From positions 1 to 64,000 of the forward strand of contig NZ_MULI01000022.1 in assembly GCF_002939385.1 (NCBI RefSeq): DNA of 64,000 nucleotides, in the 5' to 3' direction. Origin of the DNA: Streptomyces sp. MH60 (GTDB lineage Bacteria; Actinomycetota; Actinomycetes; Streptomycetales; Streptomycetaceae). A program made the translations under genes and the position numbers. How positions within the stretch are numbered: the first letter of the stretch is position 1; each line of letters starts with the position of its first letter. Of this stretch, positions 1 to 8,111 are shown piece after piece. The notes beneath the pieces were generated by a model that was not told the origin of the DNA, did not search any database, and was given only the letters and a program-made list of their open reading frames with translations.

Positions 1-92
1 GCGGGCGCGGTACCGCGCGCGAGCAGCCGGGGACCGGCCAGCACCAGCCCCGTGACGGCGTCCTGGGAACGCGTCAGCAGTCCACCGACCAT
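1..92 (-). CDS. partial CDS, N-terminus only
   Basis: Only the first 30 codons are inside the window; the gene runs off the left edge. The ATG has a GGGAG ribosome site directly upstream, and that site overlaps the stop codon of the preceding gene, so the two are probably co-transcribed and translationally linked. The visible N-terminus (MVGGLLTRSQDAVTG, then LVLAGPRLLARG) is mildly amphipathic and has no motif I can assign. Function unknown from this fragment. Confidence 0.6.
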   Translation of the reverse strand, partial: MVGGLLTRSQDAVTGLVLAGPRLLARGTAP

Positions 93-101
93 GGCGCTCC
101 C

Positions 102-821
102 TCAGCCGGAGGAACGGGTGCGCGACGCGGCGGCCGTCTTGCGGCCGCGGCTGCCGCCGGAGGCGGAGGGCCGGCTGGCGGACGCCTTGGTCCCCGACTG
201 GCGCTTGGCCCGAGTGGGGGACGCGGTCTTCTTCGCGGAGGTCTTCCTCGCGGCGGCCGACTTGCTCGCCGTGGTCTTCTTCGCGGCGGCGGACCTGCCT
301 GCCGTGGACTTGCTCGCCGTGGACTTGCTCGCCGTGGACTTGGCGGCGGTCTTCTTGGCGCCGGTGGTCCGCTTCGCCGCGGCCGCCTTCGTCCCGGCCG
401 CCCTTGCCGTACCCGTCTTCGCGGTGCCCGCTTTCGCGGTGCCCGTCTTCGCGGTGCCCGCCCTGGCGGTGGTCTTCCGGGCCGGCGTCCGGTCGGGCTT
501 CGTGTCCGCGGTACCCCGGGCCTCCGCCGCGTCTCCGCCCTTGCCCGCGCTCCCGTTCCGGTCCTGCCCGCGCGGCTGCGTCAGCCAGGCCACCGCCGCT
601 CCGGTGGCGGCCACCGGCCACTCCACCAGTCCGGCGACGCCCAGCACCCCGGCGCCCGTGTAGACGAGCACGCGCCGCCCGCGCGGCGACACCGCCCCGA
701 TCCTGTCCAGCGCGCCCTCGGCGGCCCTGCCCACCGTCCCGGCACCCGGCACCTTCCGCACCGCCGAAGCGGCCGCGTGCAACGGCCGCGGAAGTGTCCG
801 CGCCGACTTCTGCTCAGCCAT
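102..821 (-). CDS. membrane-anchored protein with histone H1-like Lys/Ala/Thr-rich tail
   Basis: The 239-aa protein has two parts. Residues about 45-85 are hydrophobic and look like one or two membrane segments (GRRVLVYTGAGVLGVAGLVEW and the following stretch). From about residue 90 the protein is a low-complexity basic tail built from AKTGTAKAGTAKT-like and SKSTASKSTA-like repeats, resembling the lysine-rich tails of histone H1-like actinobacterial proteins. The tail could bind nucleic acid or acidic wall polymer at the membrane; this is inference. The DNA encoding the tail contains two blocks of 15-bp repeats. Next gene downstream starts 9 bases later. Some reading frames on the other strand are also open here, but codon bias and the membrane segment favour this one. 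Confidence 0.7.
   Translation of the reverse strand: MAEQKSARTLPRPLHAAASAVRKVPGAGTVGRAAEGALDRIGAVSPRGRRVLVYTGAGVLGVAGLVEWPVAATGAAVAWLTQPRGQDRNGSAGKGGDAAEARGTADTKPDRTPARKTTARAGTAKTGTAKAGTAKTGTARAAGTKAAAAKRTTGAKKTAAKSTASKSTASKSTAGRSAAAKKTTASKSAAARKTSAKKTASPTRAKRQSGTKASASRPSASGGSRGRKTAAASRTRSSG
301..460. repeat. two blocks of 15-bp in-frame tandem repeats inside the basic-tail gene
   Basis: GCCGTGGACTTGCTC occurs at 301-315 and 316-330, with a partial third copy at 331-342. TTCGCGGTGCCCG occurs at 418, 433 and 448, again with a 15-base period. Both encode pentapeptide repeats (SKSTA and AKTGT types) of the basic tail, so copy number can change in whole 5-residue steps without a frameshift. Confidence 0.85.
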
Positions 822-924
822 GACTCTTCGTCCTCGCCCTGTCCGTGCTGTGGGAACCCCGGGCCCGTGGAAAGCCTGGGAACATCACCTTCCGCACATC
901 TCCGGGTTCCCGCACCTCGGGCAC

Positions 925-1830
925 TCATCCGGACGATGTCGGTCCGCGTTCCAGGGCGATCGCGTGCAGCTTCTCCAGCCGCTCCCGGGAGACCTCGTCG
1001 GCCGGGGCGTACGTCACCATCCGGGGCCCCGGTTCCGGTCCGAGCCACAGGTCGGTGTGGTCGACGCGGATCCGGCCGACGTGCCGGTTGAGGAACTCCT
1101 TGCGCTTGCCGCGGTGCGCGACGACCTCGTACCGCTCCCAGGCCTCGCGGAAGTCCGGCGACTGGGTGCGCAGCCGCTTGAGCAGCATCTTCCAGGCGGG
1201 CTCGGCGAGATGTCCGGCCATGGTCGCGCGGAACCGCGCCGCCATCAGCCGCTGGGTCTCCTCCAGGTGCACGATCGAGGAGCGCCAGTCCTCGTGGGTG
1301 AAGCAGAGGATCATGCAGTTGCGGTCCTCGGGCGGCACCGCCTCCAGGTCGCACAGCAGCAGCCCGTACGTCCGGTTGTGGGCGAGGATGTCGTACCGGC
1401 TGTTCTGCACACAGGCGGGGTACGGCTCGAACTGCTCCAGCAGGGCGCGCACCGCCGGGGTGATGGCCGGGCAGACCGTCGCGGGCGTCGGGTCGACGGC
1501 CCCCGCCAGTTGGAAGAGGTGGGCGCGCTCGGTGGGGTCGAGCAGCAGGGCACGGGCGAGGGCGTCGAGGACCTGCACGGAGACCTGGATGTCCCGGGCC
1601 TGCTCCAGCCAGGTGTACCAGGTGACGCCGACGGCCGAGAGCTGGGCGACCTCCTCGCGCCGCAGCCCCGGGGTCCGGCGCCGGCGTCCGCGGGGCAGCC
1701 CGACCTGCTCGGGGGCGATGCGCTCGCGGCGGCTGCGCAGGAAGGCGGCGAGTTCGTGCCGCCGGATCTCCGAGCCGGTGTCCCGGGGCGGGGACTGCGC
1801 CGCCGTCTCCTGGCCCGTCGTGGTCGTCAT
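925..1830 (-). CDS. XRE-family transcriptional regulator with MmyB-like ligand domain
   Basis: 301 aa. Residues about 20-85 form an N-terminal helix-turn-helix of the type common in actinobacterial MmyB-like regulators (RRRRTPGLRREEVAQLSAVG, then TWYTWLEQARDIQVS, then VLDALARAL). The rest (about 110-300, including EPYPACVQNSRYDILAHN) matches the MmyB-like PAS-fold ligand-binding region, whose family members can bind fatty acids. The gene is divergent from an MFS transporter with an inverted repeat between them, so it likely controls that exporter and itself. The ATG start has GGAGG only one base away, so the exact start is uncertain. A second, paralogous XRE/MFS pair lies at about 35.2-37.7 kb. 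Confidence 0.85.
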   Translation of the reverse strand: MTTTTGQETAAQSPPRDTGSEIRRHELAAFLRSRRERIAPEQVGLPRGRRRRTPGLRREEVAQLSAVGVTWYTWLEQARDIQVSVQVLDALARALLLDPTERAHLFQLAGAVDPTPATVCPAITPAVRALLEQFEPYPACVQNSRYDILAHNRTYGLLLCDLEAVPPEDRNCMILCFTHEDWRSSIVHLEETQRLMAARFRATMAGHLAEPAWKMLLKRLRTQSPDFREAWERYEVVAHRGKRKEFLNRHVGRIRVDHTDLWLGPEPGPRMVTYAPADEVSRERLEKLHAIALERGPTSSG

Positions 1831-1876
1831 GCCTCCATGGTGCCGCGTCCCGAACCCTGTTGCCAGGTACTTCTAC

Positions 1877-1900
1877 TACCAGCATAAGGAGACTCTGGTA
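1877..1900. promoter_or_regulatory. candidate operator between XRE regulator and MFS gene
   Basis: TACCAG (1877-1882) and CTGGTA (1895-1900) are perfect inverted half-sites separated by 12 bases, in the 101-base divergent intergenic region. An outer CCAGG/CCTGG pair (1863-1867 and 1905-1909) flanks them. The ACCAG/CTGGT half-site also occurs in the palindrome of the paralogous pair at 36739. That the XRE protein binds here is inferred. Confidence 0.55.
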
Positions 1901-1931
1901 CCACCCTGGAAAGGGTCGCAGGCTCGACCAC

Positions 1932-3362
1932 GTGACCGAAACCATCACTTCACGTCCCGTCCGCACGGCACCCCCGGCGCCACCCGCGCTCGGCGGCCTC
2001 GGACTCTTCACGGTGCTGCTGGCCGCGGCACTCCCGCTCGTCGACTTCTTCATCGTCAACGTCGCCCTGCCCACCATCGGCACGGACCTCGCCGCGAGCG
2101 AGGCGGTCCTGGAACTCGTCGTCGCCGGGTACGGGGTGGCGTACGCCGTCCTGCTGGTCCTGGGCGGCCGGCTCGGCGACCTCTTCGGCCGGCGCCGCCT
2201 GTTCCTGGGCGGCATGGCGGCCTTCGGGCTGACCTCGCTGGCCTGCGGTCTCGCGCCGGACGCCTGGACGCTGGTGGCGGCACGGGTGGCGCAGGGCGCC
2301 TCGGCCGCCGCGATGCTGCCGCAGGTGCTGGCGACCATCCAGGCGACCACCTCCGGTCCCCGGCGCGCGAAGGCCATGGGCCTGTACGGGGCGACGGCCG
2401 GCCTGTCGATGGTGGCCGGGCAGATCCTGGGCGGCGTCCTCGTGGCCGCCGACATCGCGGGCACCGGCTGGCGTTCCGTCTTCCTGGTGAACGTCCCGGT
2501 CGTCCTCGTGGGCCTGTTCCTCGCCGCCCGCGCGGTCCCGGAGACCCGCTCCGCGCGCCCCGAACCGGTGGACGTCCCCGGCACCTTCCTGCTGGCCGCC
2601 TCGATCCTGACCCTGCTGGTCCCGCTCACCGAGGGCCGGGCGGCGGGCTGGCCGCTGTGGACCTGGCTGTCGCTGGCGGCGTTCCCGTTCGCGGCGGCGG
2701 CGTTCTTCGCGGTGGAGCGCCGGGCGGACCGCGCGGGCCGTACGCCCCTGGTCCCGCCGAGCCTGTTCGCCATCGTGTCGTTGCGCCGCGGCCTGCTGCT
2801 CATCGTGCCGTTCTCGATCGGCTTCAGCGGCTTCATGTTCGTCATCGCGGTGGCGTTGCAGCAGGGCGCCGGCCTGGGCCCGGTGGCCGCGGGTCTGGCC
2901 CTGGCCCCGCTCGCCGTGGTGTTCTTCCTCTTCTCCCTCGCCGGTCCCCGGCTGGTCGCCCGCTACGGCACGCGCGTGGTGCCGACCGGCGCCGCCCTCC
3001 AGGGGGTGGGGCTGGCCCTGATGACGCTGGCCGCGTGGCGTTCCTGGCCCGACCTGGGTCTGGTCGAACTCCTGCCGGGCGCGGCGGTCGCGGGCGCGGG
3101 CCAGGCGCTCCAACTCCCGGTGATCTTCCGGGTGATCCTGTCGGAGGTGCCTTCCGTACGCGCCGGCGTGGGCAGCGGCGTCATGATCACCACCCAGCAG
3201 TCGTCGCTGGCCCTGGGCGTGGCCACCCTGGGCACGCTGTTCCTCTCGCTGACCCCGGGCATGGGCATGCGGGACGCCCTGGTGACGACGCTGCTGGTGC
3301 AACTGGCGGCGGTGGCCCTGACCGGCCTGCTGAGCCTGCGCCTCCCCCGGACGATCGCCTGA
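1932..3362 (+). CDS. MFS transporter, DHA2-type (drug/metabolite:H+ antiporter)
   Basis: 476 aa from the GTG at 1932 (VTETITSRP...), which removes an unconserved 24-residue extension with no match to the family. Hydrophobic segments throughout fit the 14-TM DHA2 layout (LPLVDFFIVNVALPTIG in TM1, LGGRLGDLFGRRRLF in the loop 2-3 signature, and STQQSS-like ITTQQSSLALG near the C-terminus). Likely exports a small hydrophobic compound; substrate unknown. Transcribed divergently from the XRE regulator. No strong Shine-Dalgarno sequence is seen before the GTG; GGAAAGG lies about 17 bases upstream. Confidence 0.85.
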   Translation: MTETITSRPVRTAPPAPPALGGLGLFTVLLAAALPLVDFFIVNVALPTIGTDLAASEAVLELVVAGYGVAYAVLLVLGGRLGDLFGRRRLFLGGMAAFGLTSLACGLAPDAWTLVAARVAQGASAAAMLPQVLATIQATTSGPRRAKAMGLYGATAGLSMVAGQILGGVLVAADIAGTGWRSVFLVNVPVVLVGLFLAARAVPETRSARPEPVDVPGTFLLAASILTLLVPLTEGRAAGWPLWTWLSLAAFPFAAAAFFAVERRADRAGRTPLVPPSLFAIVSLRRGLLLIVPFSIGFSGFMFVIAVALQQGAGLGPVAAGLALAPLAVVFFLFSLAGPRLVARYGTRVVPTGAALQGVGLALMTLAAWRSWPDLGLVELLPGAAVAGAGQALQLPVIFRVILSEVPSVRAGVGSGVMITTQQSSLALGVATLGTLFLSLTPGMGMRDALVTTLLVQLAAVALTGLLSLRLPRTIA

Positions 3363-3387
3363 CGCCCACCCGATCCACACCCGCCAC

Positions 3388-3422
3388 TTGGTCCAGACCT
3401 CTTGACGAAAGGTCTGGACCAA
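3388..3422 (+). promoter_or_regulatory. chitinase promoter with paired DasR-type (dre) operators around the -35
   Basis: GGTCCAGACC (3390-3399) and GGTCTGGACC (3411-3420) each differ by one base from the core GGTCTAGACC of the dre site recognised by DasR, the N-acetylglucosamine-responsive GntR repressor. The two copies form a 13-bp perfect inverted repeat (3388-3400 with 3410-3422), and a -35-like TTGACG (3402-3407) sits between them. A weak -10 candidate (CACTGT) follows after 17 bases. This matches the repeat arrangement described for Streptomyces chitinase promoters. Confidence 0.85.
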
Positions 3423-3486
3423 ACCACTGTCATGCCTACGACACAAGTCGACTCTCCCTCACCGAACCCCCACCGGGAGGCCCGGC

Positions 3487-4560
3487 ATGATCCGCCGCAA
3501 GTTCCGTCTACTGGCCGCCGCACTGGCGGCCACCGTTCTGGTCCCCCTGGGCGTCGGCACCGCGTCCGCCGCCCCCACCGGCACCGCCCCCGCCCCGGCC
3601 GCCGACACCTGCGCCGTGAAGTCGAAGCCCGCGGGCAAGATCCTCCAGGGCTACTGGGAGAACTGGGACGGTGCCGCCAACGGCGTCCACCCGCCCTTCG
3701 GCTGGACCCCGGTCACCAACCCCCAGATCGCCGCCCACGGCTACAACGTCCTGAACGCGGCCTTCCCGGTGATCCGCTCCGACGGGACGGCCCTGTGGGA
3801 GGACGGCATGGACGCGGGCGTGAAGGTGGCGACGCCCGCCGAGATGTGCGCGGCCAAGGCGTCCGGGCAGACGCTGCTGCTCTCCATCGGCGGCGCGACG
3901 GCCGGCATCGACCTCAACTCGACTGCCGTGGCCGACCGTTTCGTCGACACGATCGTGCCGATCCTCAAGAAGTACAACTTCGACGGCATCGACATAGACA
4001 TCGAGACCGGCCTGACCGGCAGCGGCAACGTCAACCAGCCCTCCACGTCCCAGGCCAACCTGATCCGCATCATCGACGGCGTACTGGCCCGCATGCCCGC
4101 GGGCTTCGGCCTCACGATGGCCCCGGAGACGGCGTACGTGACCGGCGGCAGCATCGTCTACGGCTCGATCTGGGGCGCGTACCTGCCGGTCATCAAGAAG
4201 TACGCGGACAACGGCCGCCTGTGGTGGCTGAACATGCAGTACTACAACGGCAGCATGTACGGCTGCTCCGGCGACTCCTACGCGGCCGGCACCGTGCAGG
4301 GCTTCACCGCCCAGACCGACTGCCTGAACAAGGGCCTGGTCATCCAGGGCACGACGATCCGGGTGCCCTACGACAAGCAGGTCCCGGGCCTGCCCGCCCA
4401 GCCCGGCGCGGGCGGCGGCCACATGTCACCGTCCCTGGTCTCCCAGGCATGGAACCACTACAACGGCTCCCTCAAGGGCCTGATGACCTGGTCCCTCAAC
4501 CGGGACGGCTCGAAGAACTGGACCTTCGGCGACAACGTGAAGGCACTCCAGGGCCGCTGA
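3487..4560 (+). CDS. secreted family 18 chitinase
   Basis: 357 aa. Residues 1-28 are a Sec signal peptide (MIRRKFRLLAAALAATVLV, cleavage near ASA-AP). The GH18 TIM barrel follows, with the SxGG-type motif LLLSIGGA and the catalytic FDGIDIDIE motif, acid/base Glu at residue 173. There is no chitin-binding or fibronectin III domain, so it is a single-domain enzyme of the short Streptomyces type that hydrolyses chitin outside the cell. A GGGAGG ribosome site lies 6 bases before the ATG. Expression is expected to be chitin/GlcNAc-controlled through the dre pair upstream. The gene is monocistronic and ends in a terminator shared with convergent glyS. Confidence 0.95.
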   Translation: MIRRKFRLLAAALAATVLVPLGVGTASAAPTGTAPAPAADTCAVKSKPAGKILQGYWENWDGAANGVHPPFGWTPVTNPQIAAHGYNVLNAAFPVIRSDGTALWEDGMDAGVKVATPAEMCAAKASGQTLLLSIGGATAGIDLNSTAVADRFVDTIVPILKKYNFDGIDIDIETGLTGSGNVNQPSTSQANLIRIIDGVLARMPAGFGLTMAPETAYVTGGSIVYGSIWGAYLPVIKKYADNGRLWWLNMQYYNGSMYGCSGDSYAAGTVQGFTAQTDCLNKGLVIQGTTIRVPYDKQVPGLPAQPGAGGGHMSPSLVSQAWNHYNGSLKGLMTWSLNRDGSKNWTFGDNVKALQGR

Positions 4561-4604
4561 GCCGGGGGCTGGACCTGTCATCCAGGCCCCCGAAACGCCG
4601 AAAC

Positions 4605-4643
4605 GCCCACCCCCCTCCCGACCGAGTCGGGTGGTGGGTGGGC
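4605..4643. terminator. stem-loop terminator after chitinase gene
   Basis: GCCCACC (4605-4611) pairs with GGTGGGC (4637-4643), and CCCGAC pairs with GTCGGG inside it. The stem lies in the convergent gap between the chitinase and glyS genes, 45 bases after the chitinase stop. Confidence 0.75.
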
Positions 4644-4657
4644 ATAGGCCCGGGGGT

Positions 4658-4678
4658 CCAGGGGGCGGAGCCCCCTGG
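4658..4678. terminator. stem-loop terminator after glyS
   Basis: CCAGGGGGC and GCCCCCTGG form a perfect 9-bp stem with a 3-base loop, 21 bases beyond the glyS stop codon. No U-tract, as usual for Streptomyces. Confidence 0.75.
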
Positions 4679-4699
4679 TACCTCAACCGGAACGGACGT

Positions 4700-6082
4700 T
4701 CAGCAGCCGACGAGCCGAGAGGCGAGGTACCCCTCGATCTGGTCGAGAGACACACGCTCCTGCTTCATCGTGTCCCGCTCCCGAACGGTCACCGCGTTGT
4801 CGTCCAGCGTGTCGAAGTCGACGGTCACACAGAACGGCGTCCCGATCTCGTCCTGACGCCGGTACCGCCGCCCGATCGCGCCCGCGTCGTCGAACTCGAT
4901 GTTCCAGTGCTGCCGCAGCGCCTGCGCCAGCCCCTTCGCCTTCGGCGACAGGTCGGGGTTGCGGGACAGCGGCAGCACGGCGACCTTCACCGGGGACAGC
5001 CGCGGGTCGAGCCGCAGCACCGTGCGCTTCTCCAGCTTGCCCTTGGCGTTCGGCGCCTCGTCCTCGATGTACGCGTCGAGCAGGAAGGCGAGCATCGCGC
5101 GCCCGACACCGGCCGCCGGCTCGATGACGTACGGCGTCCAGCGCTCCTGGGCCTCCTGGTCGTAGTAGGAGAGGTCCTGGCCGGAGGCCTTGGCGTGCGA
5201 GGAGAGGTCGTAGTCGGTCCGGTTGGCGACACCCTCCAGCTCGCCCCACTCGCTGCCGCCGAAGGAGAAGCGGTACTCGATGTCGGCGGTGCGCTTGGAG
5301 TAGTGGGAGAGCTTCTCGGCCGGGTGCTCGTACCAGCGCATGTTCTCCTCACGGAGACCGAGGCCCGTGTACCAGTTCCAGCGCTGCTCCATCCAGTACT
5401 CCTGCCACTTCTCGTCCTCGCCCGGCTTGACGAAGAACTCCATCTCCATCTGCTCGAACTCGCGGGTGCGGAAGATGAAGTTGCCGGGCGTGATCTCGTT
5501 GCGGAAGGACTTGCCCATCTGGGCGATACCGAACGGCGGCTTGCGGCGCGAAGTGGTCTGCACCTGGGCGAAGTTGGTGAAGATGCCCTGGGCGGTCTCG
5601 GGCCGCAGGTAGGCGACGGAGCCGCTGTCCTGGGTCGGGCCGAGGTGGGTGGAGAGCAGCCCGGAGAACTGCTTGGGCTCGGTGAAGGTGCCCTTGTTGC
5701 CGCAGTTGGGGCAGTTGAGGTCGGCCAGGCCGTTCTCGGGGGCGTGGCCCTTCTTCTCCTCGTACGCCTCCTCCAGGTGGTCCGCGCGGAACCGCTTGTG
5801 GCAGGAGGTGCACTCGGTCAGCGGGTCCGTGAAGGTGGCCACGTGACCGGAGGCCACCCAGACCTCGGGGGCCAGGATCACGGAGGAGTCGAGACCGACG
5901 ACGTCCTCGCGCGAGGTGACCATGTAGCGCCACCACTGGCGCTTGAGGTTCTCCTTGAGCTCGACACCCAGCGGACCGTAGTCCCAGGCGGCGCGCTGAC
6001 CGCCGTAGATCTCACTGCACGGGAATACGAAGCCACGGCGCTTGCTCAGGCTGACGATGGTGTCGATCTTGTCGGCGGCCAC
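4700..6082 (-). CDS. glyS: glycine--tRNA ligase (homodimeric class II)
   Basis: 460 aa, the usual length for the eukaryote/actinobacterial homodimeric type that charges tRNA-Gly with glycine. Class II motif 1 region (WDYGPLGVELKENLK), motif 2 (KSFRNEITPGNFIFRTREFEQMEMEFF) and motif 3 (PYVIEPAAGVGRAMLAFLLDAY) are all present, followed by the anticodon-binding domain (KVAVLPLSRNPDLSPKA onward). A zinc-ribbon-like CTSCHKRF...CPNCGNKG insertion lies near residues 90-130. It starts with GTG, with AAGAGAG about 5 bases upstream. Divergent from the zinc ABC transporter operon. Confidence 0.97.
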   Translation of the reverse strand: MAADKIDTIVSLSKRRGFVFPCSEIYGGQRAAWDYGPLGVELKENLKRQWWRYMVTSREDVVGLDSSVILAPEVWVASGHVATFTDPLTECTSCHKRFRADHLEEAYEEKKGHAPENGLADLNCPNCGNKGTFTEPKQFSGLLSTHLGPTQDSGSVAYLRPETAQGIFTNFAQVQTTSRRKPPFGIAQMGKSFRNEITPGNFIFRTREFEQMEMEFFVKPGEDEKWQEYWMEQRWNWYTGLGLREENMRWYEHPAEKLSHYSKRTADIEYRFSFGGSEWGELEGVANRTDYDLSSHAKASGQDLSYYDQEAQERWTPYVIEPAAGVGRAMLAFLLDAYIEDEAPNAKGKLEKRTVLRLDPRLSPVKVAVLPLSRNPDLSPKAKGLAQALRQHWNIEFDDAGAIGRRYRRQDEIGTPFCVTVDFDTLDDNAVTVRERDTMKQERVSLDQIEGYLASRLVGC

Positions 6083-6261
6083 GGTGCTCTCTTCATTACG
6101 ACGACGGTGACTGACTGGTGCGGCGCGAAGCGCCTCGATGGGGGGTGGTGGTCGGGAGACGGGCGGGCGAAGCGAGTTGCTTCCAGAGAATACTTCAGGT
6201 TACCGGCGTGGGTCGCCCTGCGGCCAAATCGGGGCCTGCCGTCTGCACAATCACCCGCTTG

Positions 6262-6299
6262 TTGACAACGGTTTCCATATTTGTTGAAAATGAGTGTCA
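6262..6299 (+). promoter_or_regulatory. znuACB promoter with Zur box overlapping the start codon
   Basis: A consensus -35, TTGACA, is at 6262-6267. TGAAAATGAGTGTCA (6285-6299) matches the Streptomyces Zur palindrome (TGAAAATNATTTTCA type) with 5 of 7 base pairs in the arms. It covers the expected -10 position (17-base spacer) and the first base of ATG 6299. Zinc-loaded Zur bound here would block RNA polymerase directly. With this -10 the transcript would begin at about 6297-6299 and could be leaderless. Confidence 0.8.
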
Positions 6300-7279
6300 T
6301 GAACGTACGACGACGCCGTATCTCCGGCATAGCAGTCACCGCGGCCACCGCGCTCGGCCTCGGGACCCTCTCCGCCTGCTCCAGCGACGGCTCGGCCGCG
6401 GGCAACACCGACAAGTTCGACGTCGTCGCGTCGTTCTACCCCATGGAGTACCTCGCCGAGCAGATCGGCGGGGACCACGTGCACGTCACCACGCTCACCG
6501 AACCCGGCCAGGAGCCGCACGACCTGGAGCTGAGCGCCCGGCAGACCGCCCAGATGGGCGAGGCGGACGCGGTGCTCTACCTGAAGTCCCTCCAGCCCGC
6601 CGTGGACGAGGCCGTCGGCCAGTCCGACGTGAAGACCAAGATCGACGCGGCCTCGCTGACGAAGCTCGAGGACCACGGGAGCGTGGAGCACGACCACGGC
6701 GGCGAGGAGCACACGGACGAGCACGCCGAGGAGGAGCACGCCGAGGGCGGGGGGCACGCGCTCGACCCGCACGTCTGGCTGGACCCGGTGAAGTACGCCG
6801 AGATCGCCGCGGGCGTCGCCCAGGCCTTCGAGAAGGCCGACCCGGACCACGCCGACGACTACCGCAAGAACGCCGAGGTGCTGGCGAAGAAGCTGAGCGG
6901 CCTGGACACGGCGTTCAAGAACGGCCTGGCGAAGACCGACAGCAAGGTCTTCTTCACCAACCACGCCGCCTTCGGCTACCTCGCCGAGCGCTACGGCCTC
7001 ACCCAGGAGGCCATCAACGGCCTCGACCCGGAGAGCGAGCCCAGCCCCGCCCGGATCAAGGAGCTCCAGGAGGAGGCCAAGGCCGACGGCGTGACCACCG
7101 TCTTCTACGAGACACTGGTGTCCGGCAAGACCGCGAAGACCCTCGCCAAGGACGCGGGCCTGAAGACGGACGTCCTCGATCCGCTGGAGGGCATCACCGA
7201 CAAGTCCAAGGGCGAGGACTACGTCGGGGTCATGGAGTCCAACCTCAAGGCGCTCGAAACCGCCCTCGGCGCCAAGTAA
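6299..7279 (+). CDS. znuA: zinc ABC transporter substrate-binding lipoprotein
   Basis: 326 aa. A lipobox (LGTLSAC, Cys about residue 21) anchors it to the outer face of the membrane. The cluster A-I (ZnuA/TroA) fold follows, with metal ligands expected in EPHDLE, in DPHVWLDP and in FFTNHAAFGYL. Between the first two is a His/Asp/Glu-rich loop (about residues 125-155, HDHGGEEHTDEHAEEEHAEGGGH) characteristic of zinc rather than manganese binders. In-frame starts also exist at 6281 (TTG) and 6290 (ATG). I chose 6299 because it fits the leaderless promoter and gives a normal signal peptide (MNVRRRRISG). Confidence 0.95.
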   Translation: MNVRRRRISGIAVTAATALGLGTLSACSSDGSAAGNTDKFDVVASFYPMEYLAEQIGGDHVHVTTLTEPGQEPHDLELSARQTAQMGEADAVLYLKSLQPAVDEAVGQSDVKTKIDAASLTKLEDHGSVEHDHGGEEHTDEHAEEEHAEGGGHALDPHVWLDPVKYAEIAAGVAQAFEKADPDHADDYRKNAEVLAKKLSGLDTAFKNGLAKTDSKVFFTNHAAFGYLAERYGLTQEAINGLDPESEPSPARIKELQEEAKADGVTTVFYETLVSGKTAKTLAKDAGLKTDVLDPLEGITDKSKGEDYVGVMESNLKALETALGAK

Positions 7280-7327
7280 GCAGCCCGGCCCCACAGCCCG
7301 ACCCGTTCGATCGTTACGGAGGACATC

Positions 7328-8098
7328 GTGAGCGACGAGTCCGTCATATCCCTGCGCGGCGTCCGCGCCGAGCTGGGCTCACGCCCCGTCCTGCGCGGCA
7401 TCGACCTCACCGTGCGGCGCGGCCAGGTGGTCGCGCTGCTCGGCGCCAACGGCTCGGGCAAGTCCACGGCCGTGCGCACGATCATCGGCCAGGTGCCCGT
7501 CACGGACGGGGAGATCGAGCTGTTCGGCACCCCCAGGCGCCGCTTCCGCGACTGGGCGCGCGTGGGCTACGTCCCACAGCGCACCACGGCCGCGGGCGGC
7601 GTCCCGGCCACGGTGACCGAGGTGGTCTCCTCGGGCCGGCTCTCCCGGGCCCGCTTCGGCGTCCTGCGCAAGGCCGACCACGAGGCCGTACGCCGCGCCC
7701 TCGACCTGGTCGGCATGGCGGACCGCGCCAAGGACTCGGTGAACGCGCTCTCCGGCGGCCAGCACCAGCGGGTGCTGATCGCCCGCGCGCTCGCCGCCGA
7801 GCCCGAACTGCTGATCATGGACGAGCCGATGGCGGGCGTCGACCTGGCCAGCCAGGAGGTGCTGGCCGAGACGCTGCGGGCGCAGGTGGCGGCCGGGGCG
7901 ACCGTCCTCCTCGTCCTGCACGAGCTGGGCCCGCTGGAGCCGCTGATCGACCGGGCCGTGGTGCTCCGCGACGGCTGCGTCCTGCACGACGGCCCGCCGC
8001 CCGAGGCCGTCGGCCAGCACGCGCTGCCCGGCCACGACCACGTCCACCCGCACGCACCCGCGGGCGCCGAACCGATCCGCACCGGCCTGCTGAGCTGA
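7328..8098 (+). CDS. znuC: zinc ABC transporter ATP-binding protein
   Basis: 256 aa. Walker A (GANGSGKST), ABC signature (LSGGQ), Walker B (LLIMDEPMAGVD) and the switch His (LVLHE) are all visible. A His-rich C-terminus (GQHALPGHDHVHPHAP) resembles that of other zinc-specific ZnuC proteins. GTG start with GGAGG 4 bases upstream, 48 bases after znuA, same operon. It powers zinc uptake with ZnuA and ZnuB. Confidence 0.95.
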   Translation: MSDESVISLRGVRAELGSRPVLRGIDLTVRRGQVVALLGANGSGKSTAVRTIIGQVPVTDGEIELFGTPRRRFRDWARVGYVPQRTTAAGGVPATVTEVVSSGRLSRARFGVLRKADHEAVRRALDLVGMADRAKDSVNALSGGQHQRVLIARALAAEPELLIMDEPMAGVDLASQEVLAETLRAQVAAGATVLLVLHELGPLEPLIDRAVVLRDGCVLHDGPPPEAVGQHALPGHDHVHPHAPAGAEPIRTGLLS

Positions 8099-8111
8099 GA
8101 AGGCGACGACT

